A DNA stretch of 6,144 bases from an uncultured Lachnospiraceae bacterium (GTDB lineage: Bacteria > Bacillota > Clostridia > Lachnospirales > Lachnospiraceae): NCBI GenBank assembly GCA_946633495.1, contig CAMPAX010000145.1, forward strand, positions 1-6,144, given 5' to 3'. Under the pieces are notes generated by a model that did not search any database, was not told where the DNA came from, and saw nothing but the letters and a program-made list of their open reading frames with translations. The position numbers and the translations under genes were made by a program. Positions 1 to 6,144 of the stretch are shown piece after piece. Every line of letters begins with the position of its first letter. Position 1 is the first letter of the stretch.

Positions 1-234
1 CATAAAGATCACCAGATCCATCTGGTTGCTCTCGATCTGTGTACCGATCTGCTGTACGCCGCCGAGATGCCCTGCCAGAAATTTATGTACCGTCAACCCG
101 GAAGCCTCTTCCACTAAACGTCCTGTGGTTTCTGTCGCATACAGCGTATGGTGACAGAGAATCCCGCGATAGGCGATACAAAGATTCTGCATCAGCTTCT
201 TCTTCGGATCGTGCGCAATAAGTACTACGTTCAT
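1..234 (-). CDS. mgsA: Methylglyoxal synthase family protein, divergent, 3' end cut by window edge
   Basis: The family converts dihydroxyacetone phosphate to methylglyoxal and phosphate in the cytosol, a bypass of lower glycolysis. The first 78 residues are visible (E. coli MgsA has 152). Family landmarks are VLIAHDPKKK at 4-13 (His8, Asp9 and Lys12 match E. coli His19, Asp20 and Lys23), LYATETTGRL at 31-40, and FLAGHLGGVQQIG at 52-64. The ATG at 234-232 is chosen because a strong Shine-Dalgarno lies 6 bases upstream and the protein starts at the first beta strand, as in other clostridial members. Oddly, the catalytic Asp (E. coli Asp71 in GGDQQ) is Val60, the phosphate-loop Gly (TGTTG) is Glu35, and the usual S-G-P is A-G-H at 54-56. 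Family membership is clear; methylglyoxal synthase activity is doubtful. It lies 35 bases after rodA, a neighbourhood I recall from other clostridia. A non-catalytic or altered-specificity MGS-fold protein is the alternative. Confidence 0.88.
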   Translation of the reverse strand, partial: MNVVLIAHDPKKKLMQNLCIAYRGILCHHTLYATETTGRLVEEASGLTVHKFLAGHLGGVQQIGTQIESNQMDLVIFM

Positions 235-240
235 ACAATA

Positions 241-249
241 CCTTCCCCC
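241..249 (-). promoter_or_regulatory. Ribosome binding site of mgsA
   Basis: On the minus strand this reads GGGGGAAGG, purine-rich and close to the Shine-Dalgarno consensus. It ends 6 bases before the ATG at 234-232 and supports that start. It lies in the 35-base gap between rodA and mgsA, in which I see no hairpin or T-run that would act as a terminator, so read-through from rodA is likely. Confidence 0.7.
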
Positions 250-269
250 ATAAAAATGATGCGATTTCT

Positions 270-1382
270 CTACCACCGCTCCGGCTGCATTCCCACATTC
301 AATATGATCCCCACAAGGATCGCAGATGAAAGGAGTGATGTCAGCCCGTAACTGATAAATGGCAGCGGTATACCTGTGTTCGGTAAAATACCGGTGGTAA
401 CACTGATATTAAAGAAGGACTGAACCATAAAGAGACATGCGGCACCCCCTGCCAGCAGCATCCCGCTCGGGTCTTTTGCCCTTCTTGAAATCCTTATACA
501 TTGTAACACTATCAACAGAATGATTGCAATAACCAAAACACTTCCAACGAAGCCGAAAGACTCTCCGATCACCGAGAAGATAAAGTCTGTCTGCTGCTCG
601 GATATCATGCCGGAGGAACCGACGGTAACCACATCCGGACCCGGATTTAAGCCCTTGCCCCATACCTTACCGGAGCCGATGGCCATGATGGAACTTGCCT
701 GCTGAGAGTACATGTCCATATACTTCGTAGGATTTAAGAAGGACATGATACGATCCACCTGATACGGATTAAGAAGCTTCTGATCCGGCTGGGAGATGTA
801 CCACATAAAAGTACCCGCCGCCGGGATCAACACCAGCAGTACGATGAAAATGATCTTGTAGCTGAGCCCTGCCAGATACAGCATGAGGATCATCACGACG
901 CCGAGACAAAGGGTTGTGGAAAGGTCCGGTTCCCTGAAGATCAGCATCAGCGGCACCGCCACACTTCCAAGGAAAAGCAGAATTCCTTTCGACCTGGACA
1001 CCTTCTCCTCTTCGATCATCTTCTCCATTAAAGCGGCCATAAAAATGATCATCAGCGTCTTCGCCAGCTCCGACGGCTGGAATGTAAGTCCGCCGATGGT
1101 GAACCATCTGGTGGCATTATTTACCGTATTTCCGAACAGGAGCACCGCCATAAGGATCGCGATGGCAGCGCCGTAGGCGGGAAGATACAGCCGGATCCAA
1201 AGATGGTAATCCACCAGGGAAACCACGATCATGATCACCACCGCGCCACCGACTCCCACAGCCTGCTTAAAGGTGAAATCGGAGTCGGCGCTGTTGATCA
1301 CAAAAACCCCGAGGACCATCAGCCCTGCCACAAGGAAAAACAGTATGAAATTAAAATCCCGTAATCGATAGCGTTTGAACAT
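270..1382 (-). CDS. rodA: RodA, SEDS-family peptidoglycan glycosyltransferase of the elongasome
   Basis: A polytopic membrane enzyme that polymerises lipid II into glycan strands during side-wall growth, working with the class B transpeptidase PBP2 encoded just upstream. The protein is 370 residues, normal for RodA, with about ten hydrophobic segments. SEDS signatures are present: TRWFTIGGLTFQPSELAK at 91-108 (Glu105 and Lys108 in the conserved FQPSE-AK block), FREPDLST at 149-156, SEQQTDFIFSVIGE at 261-274 with Asp266 aligning to the essential catalytic Asp of RodA, and GILPNTGIPLPFISYG at 331-346. The ATG at 1382-1380 gives the usual clostridial beginning (MFKRYRLRDFNF); an in-frame stop lies just upstream. 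The Shine-Dalgarno is weak (GGGAA). RodA rather than FtsW is favoured by the elongation-gene context and by the lack of long tails; SpoVE is less likely for the same reason. All key residues I can check are intact. Confidence 0.96.
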   Translation of the reverse strand: MFKRYRLRDFNFILFFLVAGLMVLGVFVINSADSDFTFKQAVGVGGAVVIMIVVSLVDYHLWIRLYLPAYGAAIAILMAVLLFGNTVNNATRWFTIGGLTFQPSELAKTLMIIFMAALMEKMIEEEKVSRSKGILLFLGSVAVPLMLIFREPDLSTTLCLGVVMILMLYLAGLSYKIIFIVLLVLIPAAGTFMWYISQPDQKLLNPYQVDRIMSFLNPTKYMDMYSQQASSIMAIGSGKVWGKGLNPGPDVVTVGSSGMISEQQTDFIFSVIGESFGFVGSVLVIAIILLIVLQCIRISRRAKDPSGMLLAGGAACLFMVQSFFNISVTTGILPNTGIPLPFISYGLTSLLSSAILVGIILNVGMQPERW

Positions 1383-1431
1383 ATATTTTCCCGAATTTCA
1401 TGAATTTATGCTGCAGATCATGACGCAAAGA
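1383..1431 (-). other. Intergenic gap between mrdA and rodA, site where min genes are absent
   Basis: This 49-base spacer is the longest non-coding stretch in the window. It contains an 8-base perfect palindrome (TTCATGAA) but no stable GC-rich hairpin, no T-run and no clear -35/-10 pair, so I read it as a plain operon spacer with a poor ribosome site for rodA. In several related clostridia, as I recall, minC, minD and minE sit between the PBP2 gene and rodA. Nothing resembling a remnant of them can be seen here. Confidence 0.6.
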
Positions 1432-4287
1432 TCAGTCTGACAGTTTTCCGGCTCCCGTAAGGGTAGAATTCGTCAGAGCTTCTTTGTCATACATATACGC
1501 ATAGATAAAACCCGTAACCTCAGCGGCATTGGCCGATGCATAGCCATACTGAATGACCGTCGTCACGGAAACTTCCGGTGATTCATAGGGAGCATAGGAT
1601 ATAAACAACGCATGGGGAGGATCATTTTTACTCTCCTGCGCGGTCCCGGTCTTCCCGGCGATCTCCACCTTGATGCCATTCAGCATCTTATCATCCTCAA
1701 GATCATGGGTGACCACCATCCGCATACCGGAATGAACCTTTTCCCACAGCGGCGATGCGATATTCACCTGATTCCGAACGGAGTGCTCCCCTGTCCGTAT
1801 GGTATTTCCCGAATTATCCACCACCTTCTGAAGCAAGGTCAGCTTATAGCAGGTACCGCCATTGGCCACAGTGGATACGTATCTGGAAAGGTGGACCGGC
1901 GCAAAGGAATTCTTTCCCTGTCCGATGGCGGAAGTGACCGCATCATTATCCGAGATGTGCGGTGAGATCTCTTCGATCTCGATCCCGGTTTTTTCATCCA
2001 GACCGAACTGGGAAGCATATTTCTCCAGCTTCCTTATACCGGCAGCATCATCATATACCAATTTCGGATTCTGGGTTGCCAGTCTGTGTCCCACCACATA
2101 ATAGAAATAGTTGCAGGATACATCCAGTGATTTGGGGATGTCAACCATCCCATGGTTGGAACCGTTTACGTTATACAGCCAGCATGCCGGCTTCGTATAA
2201 ACCTCTTCAAAAACCCCTTTATCCTGGATTTCTTCATCAAGCTGAAGCGCATCCTCCTCCACTCCCGTAATGGCGGAAATGATCTTATAGGTGGATCCCG
2301 GTGCGGTTCTGGTAGAGGTGGCACGGTTGATCAGCGGCGTGGTCTGATCCGCAAGCAGCCGGTCGTAATACTCCGGATCGATATAATTCGTCAGATAATT
2401 GTTATCGTAGCTGGGATAGCTGACCAGCGCACGGATCTCTCCCGTCCTGACATCCGTTACCACTACGGAACCGGAACAGGGCTTTAATGCAAGCATGGCC
2501 GGGGTGATATCCAGGTTACGTATCTTCATGCGGATAAATTCATACGAATCATAAGCTCCGGCGGCATAATCCTTATAATCCTGATCCGTGAGGGGGTCCA
2601 GTACACCCTGTTCATAAACCAGATCGATCACGTCCCGTCCGGAAATCTGGCCTTCCTGCAGCATGATCCGGATCAGCTTCTTCGTAAAAACACTGTCCTC
2701 CGACAGATAGTCCAGAATATACCTTCGGAGCAGCTGATAGATCTCTTCGGAATCGTAATATTTGTTTGCCTCCTCGATCGAAGATACATCGATCGCCTCG
2801 ATGCTGATAAGATAACGCAGATAGCTCTGAAGACTGATACTTCCCTGAACATATTTCAGGAATGTGGAATCCGTATCCTCCAGCATGGATCTTTTATAGA
2901 GTCCCTTTTCTGCCAGCATCTCGCAGATATATTCCATGTAATCCTGATATTCGGGAGTAAGTGCGGCAACATTCGTAGGGCTGTCCGTCAGTTCCTCCCG
3001 GATCCTGTTCACATTCGAAGTACGGAAGGTGTCGATCTTATGATAGATATCCTTCTCATGCTGCGTGGAATCCGGCTCCTTCATATGATCGATGCTGATC
3101 TGGTTATTGGAGAACAGCGCCGCATAAACATCCGTAACCGGAATGATATTACTTGAATTCGGGACCGGTGCATAAGCATAATCCAGCATATGTGAAAGGA
3201 GGATGGATGCGATCTCTTTCTCCAGCATATCATAACAATACTTTGTAAGATCGGCGTCAATGGTGAGGTATACATCACCGCCCGCTTTCGCCGGCCGCGT
3301 ATCCGTTACCTCCATCACCTTTCCGAGATTATCCACCAGCAAGGTCTCGCTGCCGTCTCTCCCGTGCAGCTCGTTCTCATAGATCTGTTCGATACCGGTT
3401 TTTCCTACGATATCATTTGTCGTATATTTGATGGCCCCATCCTCGGTATTCAGCCGCTCCAGGTCATCTTCGGACGCACGTCCCACGTAACCGATGATAT
3501 GAGCAAAATACTTTGCATCCGTATAATACCGTTCGGAATCCACGGTAATATCCATACCGATCAGATGATCCTGATTCTCCAGGATCGTGGAACGGCTCTT
3601 CTCGGAGATGTTCTGCGCGATCTCGACCGGTTTGTACTGCTGAAACCGATTCAGCCACAGCATGTAACGACAGCCCAGGATCTGCATCTTCCGGGTCTCC
3701 GTGTATTCGTCCGTAAGGTCAAAGCGCTTAGACAAAACTTCGATCACTTCAGCGGCTGTACTGTTCTTCTGTTCATCCGTCAGCTCATCAAATGAACTGG
3801 CCGCATATACGTCACGCAGAAATCCGTTCTTCCTTCCGCCGGTCACAGTGAAGGTATAACCATTTCCCCGCTTTGCCACGGGGAAATCCAGGCGCAGCTG
3901 ATCTCCCTGGGATTCCAGGATATCAATGGTATCCGAAACCACCTGATTCTTAAGGATATTTTCCGGTACACCCATCCGGTCAGCTTCTTCGGCAAGCTGC
4001 TTATCATTTCCAAAGGTCAGATTATACGTCATCCGGCTGCTGGCAAGCAGTTTTCCGTTCCTGTCGTAAATATTCCCGCGGATGGACGGAATGGTCAGGG
4101 TCTTCTCCGTCCGTACTGTCAGATCGTCCGTGTAGGTTTCTCCCTGCTGGATCTGAAGATAAAACAGCCGGTGAACCAGGATAAAAGTCAGCACGAAAAA
4201 CAGGATCGTCACAGGGAAGATCCTGCTTTTGATATATTCAAGGAAGAGATCCTTGACATAGATCAGAAATTCTTTGAACAGTTTCAT
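1432..4287 (-). CDS. mrdA: Penicillin-binding protein 2, elongation-specific class B transpeptidase with large insertion
   Basis: A membrane-anchored D,D-transpeptidase that cross-links glycan made by RodA; target of beta-lactams. At 951 residues it is far longer than E. coli PBP2 (633). Layout: a short cytoplasmic N-terminus, one transmembrane helix at about 22-43, the pedestal domain starting at RGNIYDRNGKLLA (70-82), a linker with NDIVGKTGIEQIYE (291-304), an acidic, Tyr- and Leu-rich insertion at about 361-600, then the transpeptidase domain from GSVVVTDVRTGEIRALVSYP (606-625). Catalytic motifs are intact: SxxK as STYK with Ser665 and Lys668, SxN as Ser724-Cys-Asn726, and KTGT at 879-882. 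Cys702, His712 and Cys725 form a likely metal site. The ATG overlaps the mreD stop (ATGA), and AAAGGCGG lies 7 bases upstream of it. SpoVD or an FtsI-type protein is the alternative, but there is no PASTA domain and the MreCD/RodA context points to elongation. Confidence 0.95.
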   Translation of the reverse strand: MKLFKEFLIYVKDLFLEYIKSRIFPVTILFFVLTFILVHRLFYLQIQQGETYTDDLTVRTEKTLTIPSIRGNIYDRNGKLLASSRMTYNLTFGNDKQLAEEADRMGVPENILKNQVVSDTIDILESQGDQLRLDFPVAKRGNGYTFTVTGGRKNGFLRDVYAASSFDELTDEQKNSTAAEVIEVLSKRFDLTDEYTETRKMQILGCRYMLWLNRFQQYKPVEIAQNISEKSRSTILENQDHLIGMDITVDSERYYTDAKYFAHIIGYVGRASEDDLERLNTEDGAIKYTTNDIVGKTGIEQIYENELHGRDGSETLLVDNLGKVMEVTDTRPAKAGGDVYLTIDADLTKYCYDMLEKEIASILLSHMLDYAYAPVPNSSNIIPVTDVYAALFSNNQISIDHMKEPDSTQHEKDIYHKIDTFRTSNVNRIREELTDSPTNVAALTPEYQDYMEYICEMLAEKGLYKRSMLEDTDSTFLKYVQGSISLQSYLRYLISIEAIDVSSIEEANKYYDSEEIYQLLRRYILDYLSEDSVFTKKLIRIMLQEGQISGRDVIDLVYEQGVLDPLTDQDYKDYAAGAYDSYEFIRMKIRNLDITPAMLALKPCSGSVVVTDVRTGEIRALVSYPSYDNNYLTNYIDPEYYDRLLADQTTPLINRATSTRTAPGSTYKIISAITGVEEDALQLDEEIQDKGVFEEVYTKPACWLYNVNGSNHGMVDIPKSLDVSCNYFYYVVGHRLATQNPKLVYDDAAGIRKLEKYASQFGLDEKTGIEIEEISPHISDNDAVTSAIGQGKNSFAPVHLSRYVSTVANGGTCYKLTLLQKVVDNSGNTIRTGEHSVRNQVNIASPLWEKVHSGMRMVVTHDLEDDKMLNGIKVEIAGKTGTAQESKNDPPHALFISYAPYESPEVSVTTVIQYGYASANAAEVTGFIYAYMYDKEALTNSTLTGAGKLSD
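2113..2184 (-). other. Probable metal-binding cluster in PBP2 transpeptidase domain
   Basis: This covers residues 702-725 of PBP2. Cys702, His712 and Cys725 (the middle residue of the S-C-N motif) are placed like the zinc ligands described in other PBP2 proteins. The His-to-Cys spacing of 13 equals that of His371 and Cys384 in the gamma-proteobacterial site. The position of the second Asp ligand there is taken here by Asn706, so Cys702 probably replaces it; Asp684 or a neighbouring Glu may be the fourth ligand. Metal binding is inferred from spacing, not shown. Confidence 0.6.
2488..3207 (-). other. About 240-residue insertion inside PBP2
   Basis: This spans residues about 361-600, between the end of the pedestal (LTIDADLTKYCYDMLEKEIA at 341-360) and the start of the transpeptidase domain. 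In short PBP2 proteins these two parts are joined directly by only a few residues. The insert is rich in Asp, Glu, Tyr, Leu and Ile, looks mainly helical, has no transmembrane segment and no known catalytic motif that I recognise. It has one Cys (455) before the boundary Cys604. I recall similar insertions in PBP2 of other Lachnospiraceae, so it is a family trait rather than a recent event. Its function is unknown to me. Boundaries are approximate. Confidence 0.7.
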
Positions 4288-4787
4288 AAGCCGGCCGCCT
4301 TTCTCTTGATCCTGCGGTTGATCCGAAGATACAGCCGGTAAACAAGTACCGTGATCAGTACATCATATAAAAGCTGCGGAAGCATCCGGTGTACGAAATA
4401 GAATCCGAGATCCAGACGATTCCGAAGCAGGAAATTGCCTGTAAAAACCACCAGGTCCAGGAACAGCTGATCAAGTATGATGATGAAGACCGGGAGTCCC
4501 ACATCTTCCATCAGATAATTCTTGTGAAATGTTCCGTTGACGTAACCGATGCACATGTAAAAAAAGGCGTACAGCCCCAGCCATGAGCCAAAGAAGAGGT
4601 CATAAAGAAGACCGGAGAAAAAGCCGGTCAGCATTCCTTCTCTTCTGCCCCGCATGATCCCGAAGGACATGGTCAGGATGAGCATCAGGTTCGGTGATGC
4701 ACTGGTTATGTCATGCAGGGAAAATACAGTGGTCTGCAGCAGGAAGGATAAGATCAGTAATATGGTCAGCGTAATAACTCTTCGCAT
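4284..4787 (-). CDS. mreD: MreD, rod shape-determining membrane protein
   Basis: A small integral membrane partner of MreC that helps position and activate the RodA-PBP2 synthase. The protein has 167 residues, typical for the family, and is mostly hydrophobic: likely membrane segments at about 4-24, 33-47, 51-68, 70-84, 97-121 and 136-155, and a basic cytoplasmic tail (RINRRIKRK). Family landmarks are SPNLMLIL at 31-38, the G-L-L-Y-D-L-F-F-G stretch at 59-67 and RMLPQLLYD at 134-142. The sequence of MreD is poorly conserved in general, so the position between mreC and mrdA is a strong part of the call. The ATG lies 2 bases after the mreC stop; the best ribosome site (AGGAAG) is inside the mreC end, 13 bases upstream, which is long and suggests translational coupling. 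The stop overlaps the mrdA start by 4 bases. Confidence 0.93.
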   Translation of the reverse strand: MRRVITLTILLILSFLLQTTVFSLHDITSASPNLMLILTMSFGIMRGRREGMLTGFFSGLLYDLFFGSWLGLYAFFYMCIGYVNGTFHKNYLMEDVGLPVFIIILDQLFLDLVVFTGNFLLRNRLDLGFYFVHRMLPQLLYDVLITVLVYRLYLRINRRIKRKAAGL

Positions 4788-4789
4788 GT

Positions 4790-5641
4790 TTAATAAGTCA
4801 CTTCCTGTTTACGATCCGTGATCACCAGAACATCCCGTACGTCGCTGAAATCAACGGCGGTACGGATCCGGGCAGTCACGGTCAGGTTGTTTGGATCCGG
4901 TATCAGCTCCGACACATATCCGATGGTCAGTCCGTAGAGAAACCGGTCGGACACATTGGCAGTGACGACACGGTCACCTACATTTACCTTTGCTTCCCTG
5001 GATATGTCCACAGCCAGCAGGTATCCATCCTTATACGTGGAAAGACTTCCTTCCACCGTACAAAGCGCACTGTTGGGTCCCACGGCTGCGGTAACCTTGG
5101 AACGGTCATCCACGATCGCCCGGACCCTTGCATAAGAATCATAGGACTCCACGACGATTCCCAAAAGCCCTCCATCATAGAGAACATTGCAATCCTCGTA
5201 AACCCCGTCATTCAAACCTTTATTGATATAAAATTCATTGAACCACCCGGAGGAATCCACGGAGAAGATCCGTGCCGCCGTCGTATTATAATCCGGATAC
5301 ATCTGATCCAGAGAATAAAGTGCCCGAAGCTCTGCCAGTTCGGTGAGCTCCGCCTGACTTTTGGCGATCTGCTCTTCCAGTTCCCGGTTTCTTTTCTTTA
5401 AGGCATCATTTTCCTCGCGAAGCGTTTTCACGTCGCCAAAGACCAGGAACCGCTCCTCGACCCACTCTCCGATATTGCTCATACCTTCCTGCATCGGTGT
5501 GATGACCTTGCCGAACAGACTCTTTGTCTTCTTCAGGAATGAATCCGAGAAAAGAGAAAGAGCCAGAAGCAGGATACAGATCAGAGAAAGTGCCAGGAAA
5601 AGGTACTTTGGTGATATATCTTTTTTCGGGTTGAATTTCAT
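4790..5641 (-). CDS. mreC: MreC, rod shape-determining protein
   Basis: A single-pass membrane protein whose extracytoplasmic domain assembles into filaments and binds PBP2, switching on the RodA-PBP2 synthase. The protein has 283 residues, normal for Bacillota. It shows a short cytoplasmic N-terminus, a transmembrane helix at about 13-32, a coiled coil at about 70-106 (LREENDALKKRNRELEEQIA), then the two-lobed beta domain. Conserved parts are the W-F-N-E-F-Y-I-N-K-G-L-N-D-G-V run at 133-147, the NVLYDGGLLGIVVE stretch at 152-165 and the NVGDRVVT...GLTIGYV region at 220-243. The ATG overlaps the radC stop as ATGA, with AGGAG 11 bases upstream inside radC. In most relatives the gene before mreC is mreB; here it is radC, so MreC would have to be guided by an MreB encoded elsewhere or work without one. 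Confidence 0.96.
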   Translation of the reverse strand: MKFNPKKDISPKYLFLALSLICILLLALSLFSDSFLKKTKSLFGKVITPMQEGMSNIGEWVEERFLVFGDVKTLREENDALKKRNRELEEQIAKSQAELTELAELRALYSLDQMYPDYNTTAARIFSVDSSGWFNEFYINKGLNDGVYEDCNVLYDGGLLGIVVESYDSYARVRAIVDDRSKVTAAVGPNSALCTVEGSLSTYKDGYLLAVDISREAKVNVGDRVVTANVSDRFLYGLTIGYVSELIPDPNNLTVTARIRTAVDFSDVRDVLVITDRKQEVTY

Positions 5642-6144
5642 AATAATCCGCGCTCCTGAAAGCTTAAATATTCATTTCCGCCAATAATGATGTGATCCAA
5701 AAGCCGGATCCCAAGCATATCTCCTACGATCCGGAACTGTTCCGTGACCGAAATATCAGCTTCACTTGGCTCAACATATCCGGATGGGTGGTTGTGAAGC
5801 AGAACCACACTGACAGCCCCGTACCGAAGTGCCTCCCGAAAAACTTCCCGCGGAGACGAGATCGACGCATTCACACTGCCTTCCGAGATCATCACATCTC
5901 TGAGAAAACAGTTGGCGGAGTTAAAGAACAGGGCATAGACCCGTTCCTTCTCCAGATATCGTACCTCTTCACGAAAATAATCCGCTATGGTATTCGGATC
6001 ATTCATCCGCACATACTGCTTGGTCCGCTCCCGCGCCATACGCCGGGAAAGCTCTGCCACGGCTCTCAGCTGAACTGCTTTCACGGTTCCGATCCCGGGA
6101 ATTTCGGTCAGTTCCTCTGTAGTAAGATAATTCAGTCCCGTAAG
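5638..6144 (-). CDS. radC: RadC family protein (JAMM/MPN fold), 5' end cut by window edge
   Basis: A cytosolic protein with a helix-hairpin-helix segment followed by a JAMM (MPN) metal-binding domain. The old name suggests DNA repair, but that role was withdrawn in E. coli and the cellular function is unsettled. The reading frame is open to the window edge: 168 residues are visible and about 60 N-terminal residues of a usual 220-230 are missing. A GTG at 6084-6082 could be taken as a start, but the residues before it (ELTEIPGIGTVKAVQLRAV at 11-29) are the family's hairpin motif, so the gene begins beyond 6144. The metal motif H-x-H-x7-S-x2-D is complete (His117, His119, Ser127, Asp130 of the visible part), and ISEGSVNASISSPREVFREA (86-105) and LLDHIIIGGNEYLSF (148-162) are typical. 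radC next to the mre genes is a classical arrangement in Bacillota. Confidence 0.95.
   Translation of the reverse strand, partial: LTGLNYLTTEELTEIPGIGTVKAVQLRAVAELSRRMARERTKQYVRMNDPNTIADYFREEVRYLEKERVYALFFNSANCFLRDVMISEGSVNASISSPREVFREALRYGAVSVVLLHNHPSGYVEPSEADISVTEQFRIVGDMLGIRLLDHIIIGGNEYLSFQERGLL
5653..5657 (-). promoter_or_regulatory. Ribosome binding site of mreC inside radC
   Basis: AGGAG on the minus strand, 11 bases before the mreC ATG at 5641-5639. It lies within the codons for Gln-Glu near the end of radC. With the ATGA stop/start overlap this supports the chosen mreC start and coupled translation of the two genes. Confidence 0.65.

Noticed and set aside
83..298. A 71-codon minus-strand frame overlapping the mgsA start and the rodA end
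   Set aside because: It is out of frame with the MGS-family protein that is clearly recognisable from 234 downwards, and it resembles no family.
769..1107. A 112-codon minus-strand frame inside rodA
   Set aside because: It is an alternative frame within rodA, whose own frame carries all SEDS motifs; its translation has low-complexity Gly/Arg/His-rich character and no transmembrane pattern.
1396..1405. TTCATGAA palindrome in the mrdA-rodA spacer as an operator or terminator
   Set aside because: Only 8 bases are perfectly symmetric, it is AT-rich without loop or T-run, and it matches no operator that I know; chance occurrence is likely.
1612..2487. Several overlapping plus-strand open frames of 60-117 codons
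   Set aside because: All are antisense to the catalytic domain of PBP2, whose motifs are intact on the minus strand. They overlap each other in different frames and show no protein features.
2770..2815. Clustered CATCGATCG/CTCGATG-like short repeats
   Set aside because: They fall in PBP2 codons for Ser, Ile, Asp and Glu and are explained by amino-acid composition; no regular unit or spacing is present.
3364..3795. A 143-codon open frame on the plus strand, antisense to the PBP2 gene
   Set aside because: It lies fully within the well-supported PBP2 coding region, has no family resemblance that I can see and no supporting ribosome site; it is a by-product of codon composition on the other strand.
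6082..6084. GTG as a possible start of radC
   Set aside because: The frame continues open upstream to the window edge and encodes the conserved helix-hairpin-helix motif, so this is an internal Val codon.

Overview
The window is a compact, single-strand block of bacterial chromosome. All six genes run on the minus strand, in transcription order radC (5' end outside the window) > mreC > mreD > mrdA (PBP2) > rodA > mgsA (3' end outside the window). About 98% of the sequence is coding. The largest gap is 49 bases (1383-1431, between mrdA and rodA), so no stretch over 300 bases lacks a gene. Two junctions are 4-base ATGA overlaps (radC/mreC at 5638-5641 and mreD/mrdA at 4284-4287), and mreC and mreD are 2 bases apart. 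I see no terminator or convincing promoter, so this looks like the inside of one operon that starts beyond base 6144.

The likely host is a member of Clostridia (Bacillota), probably Lachnospiraceae or a close relative. The reasons are the gene order with rodA followed by mgsA, a 951-residue PBP2 with a large helical insertion before the transpeptidase domain, the Cys/His cluster around the PBP2 S-C-N motif, and moderate GC content. This comes from recalled family features, not from a search.

Functionally, the four middle genes are the membrane and extracytoplasmic part of the cell-elongation machinery. RodA (SEDS glycosyltransferase) polymerises glycan, PBP2 cross-links it, and MreC and MreD organise the pair. 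RadC (JAMM-fold, Mg-RadC family) and MgsA (methylglyoxal synthase family) are flanking genes.

Three points deserve attention. First, the cytoplasmic genes usually found in this locus are missing: there is no mreB between radC and mreC, and no minC/minD(/minE) between mreD and rodA. Only membrane-side elongation genes remain, an arrangement reminiscent of ovoid cocci such as pneumococcus, which use MreC, MreD, RodA and a class B PBP without MreB. Second, the MgsA-like protein has Val where the family has its catalytic Asp (GGDQQ becomes GGVQQ), plus changes in the phosphate-binding loops, so it may not be a standard methylglyoxal synthase. Third, PBP2 carries a roughly 240-residue insertion of unknown function and a probable metal site. 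I found no mobile element, CRISPR array, RNA gene or clear new system.
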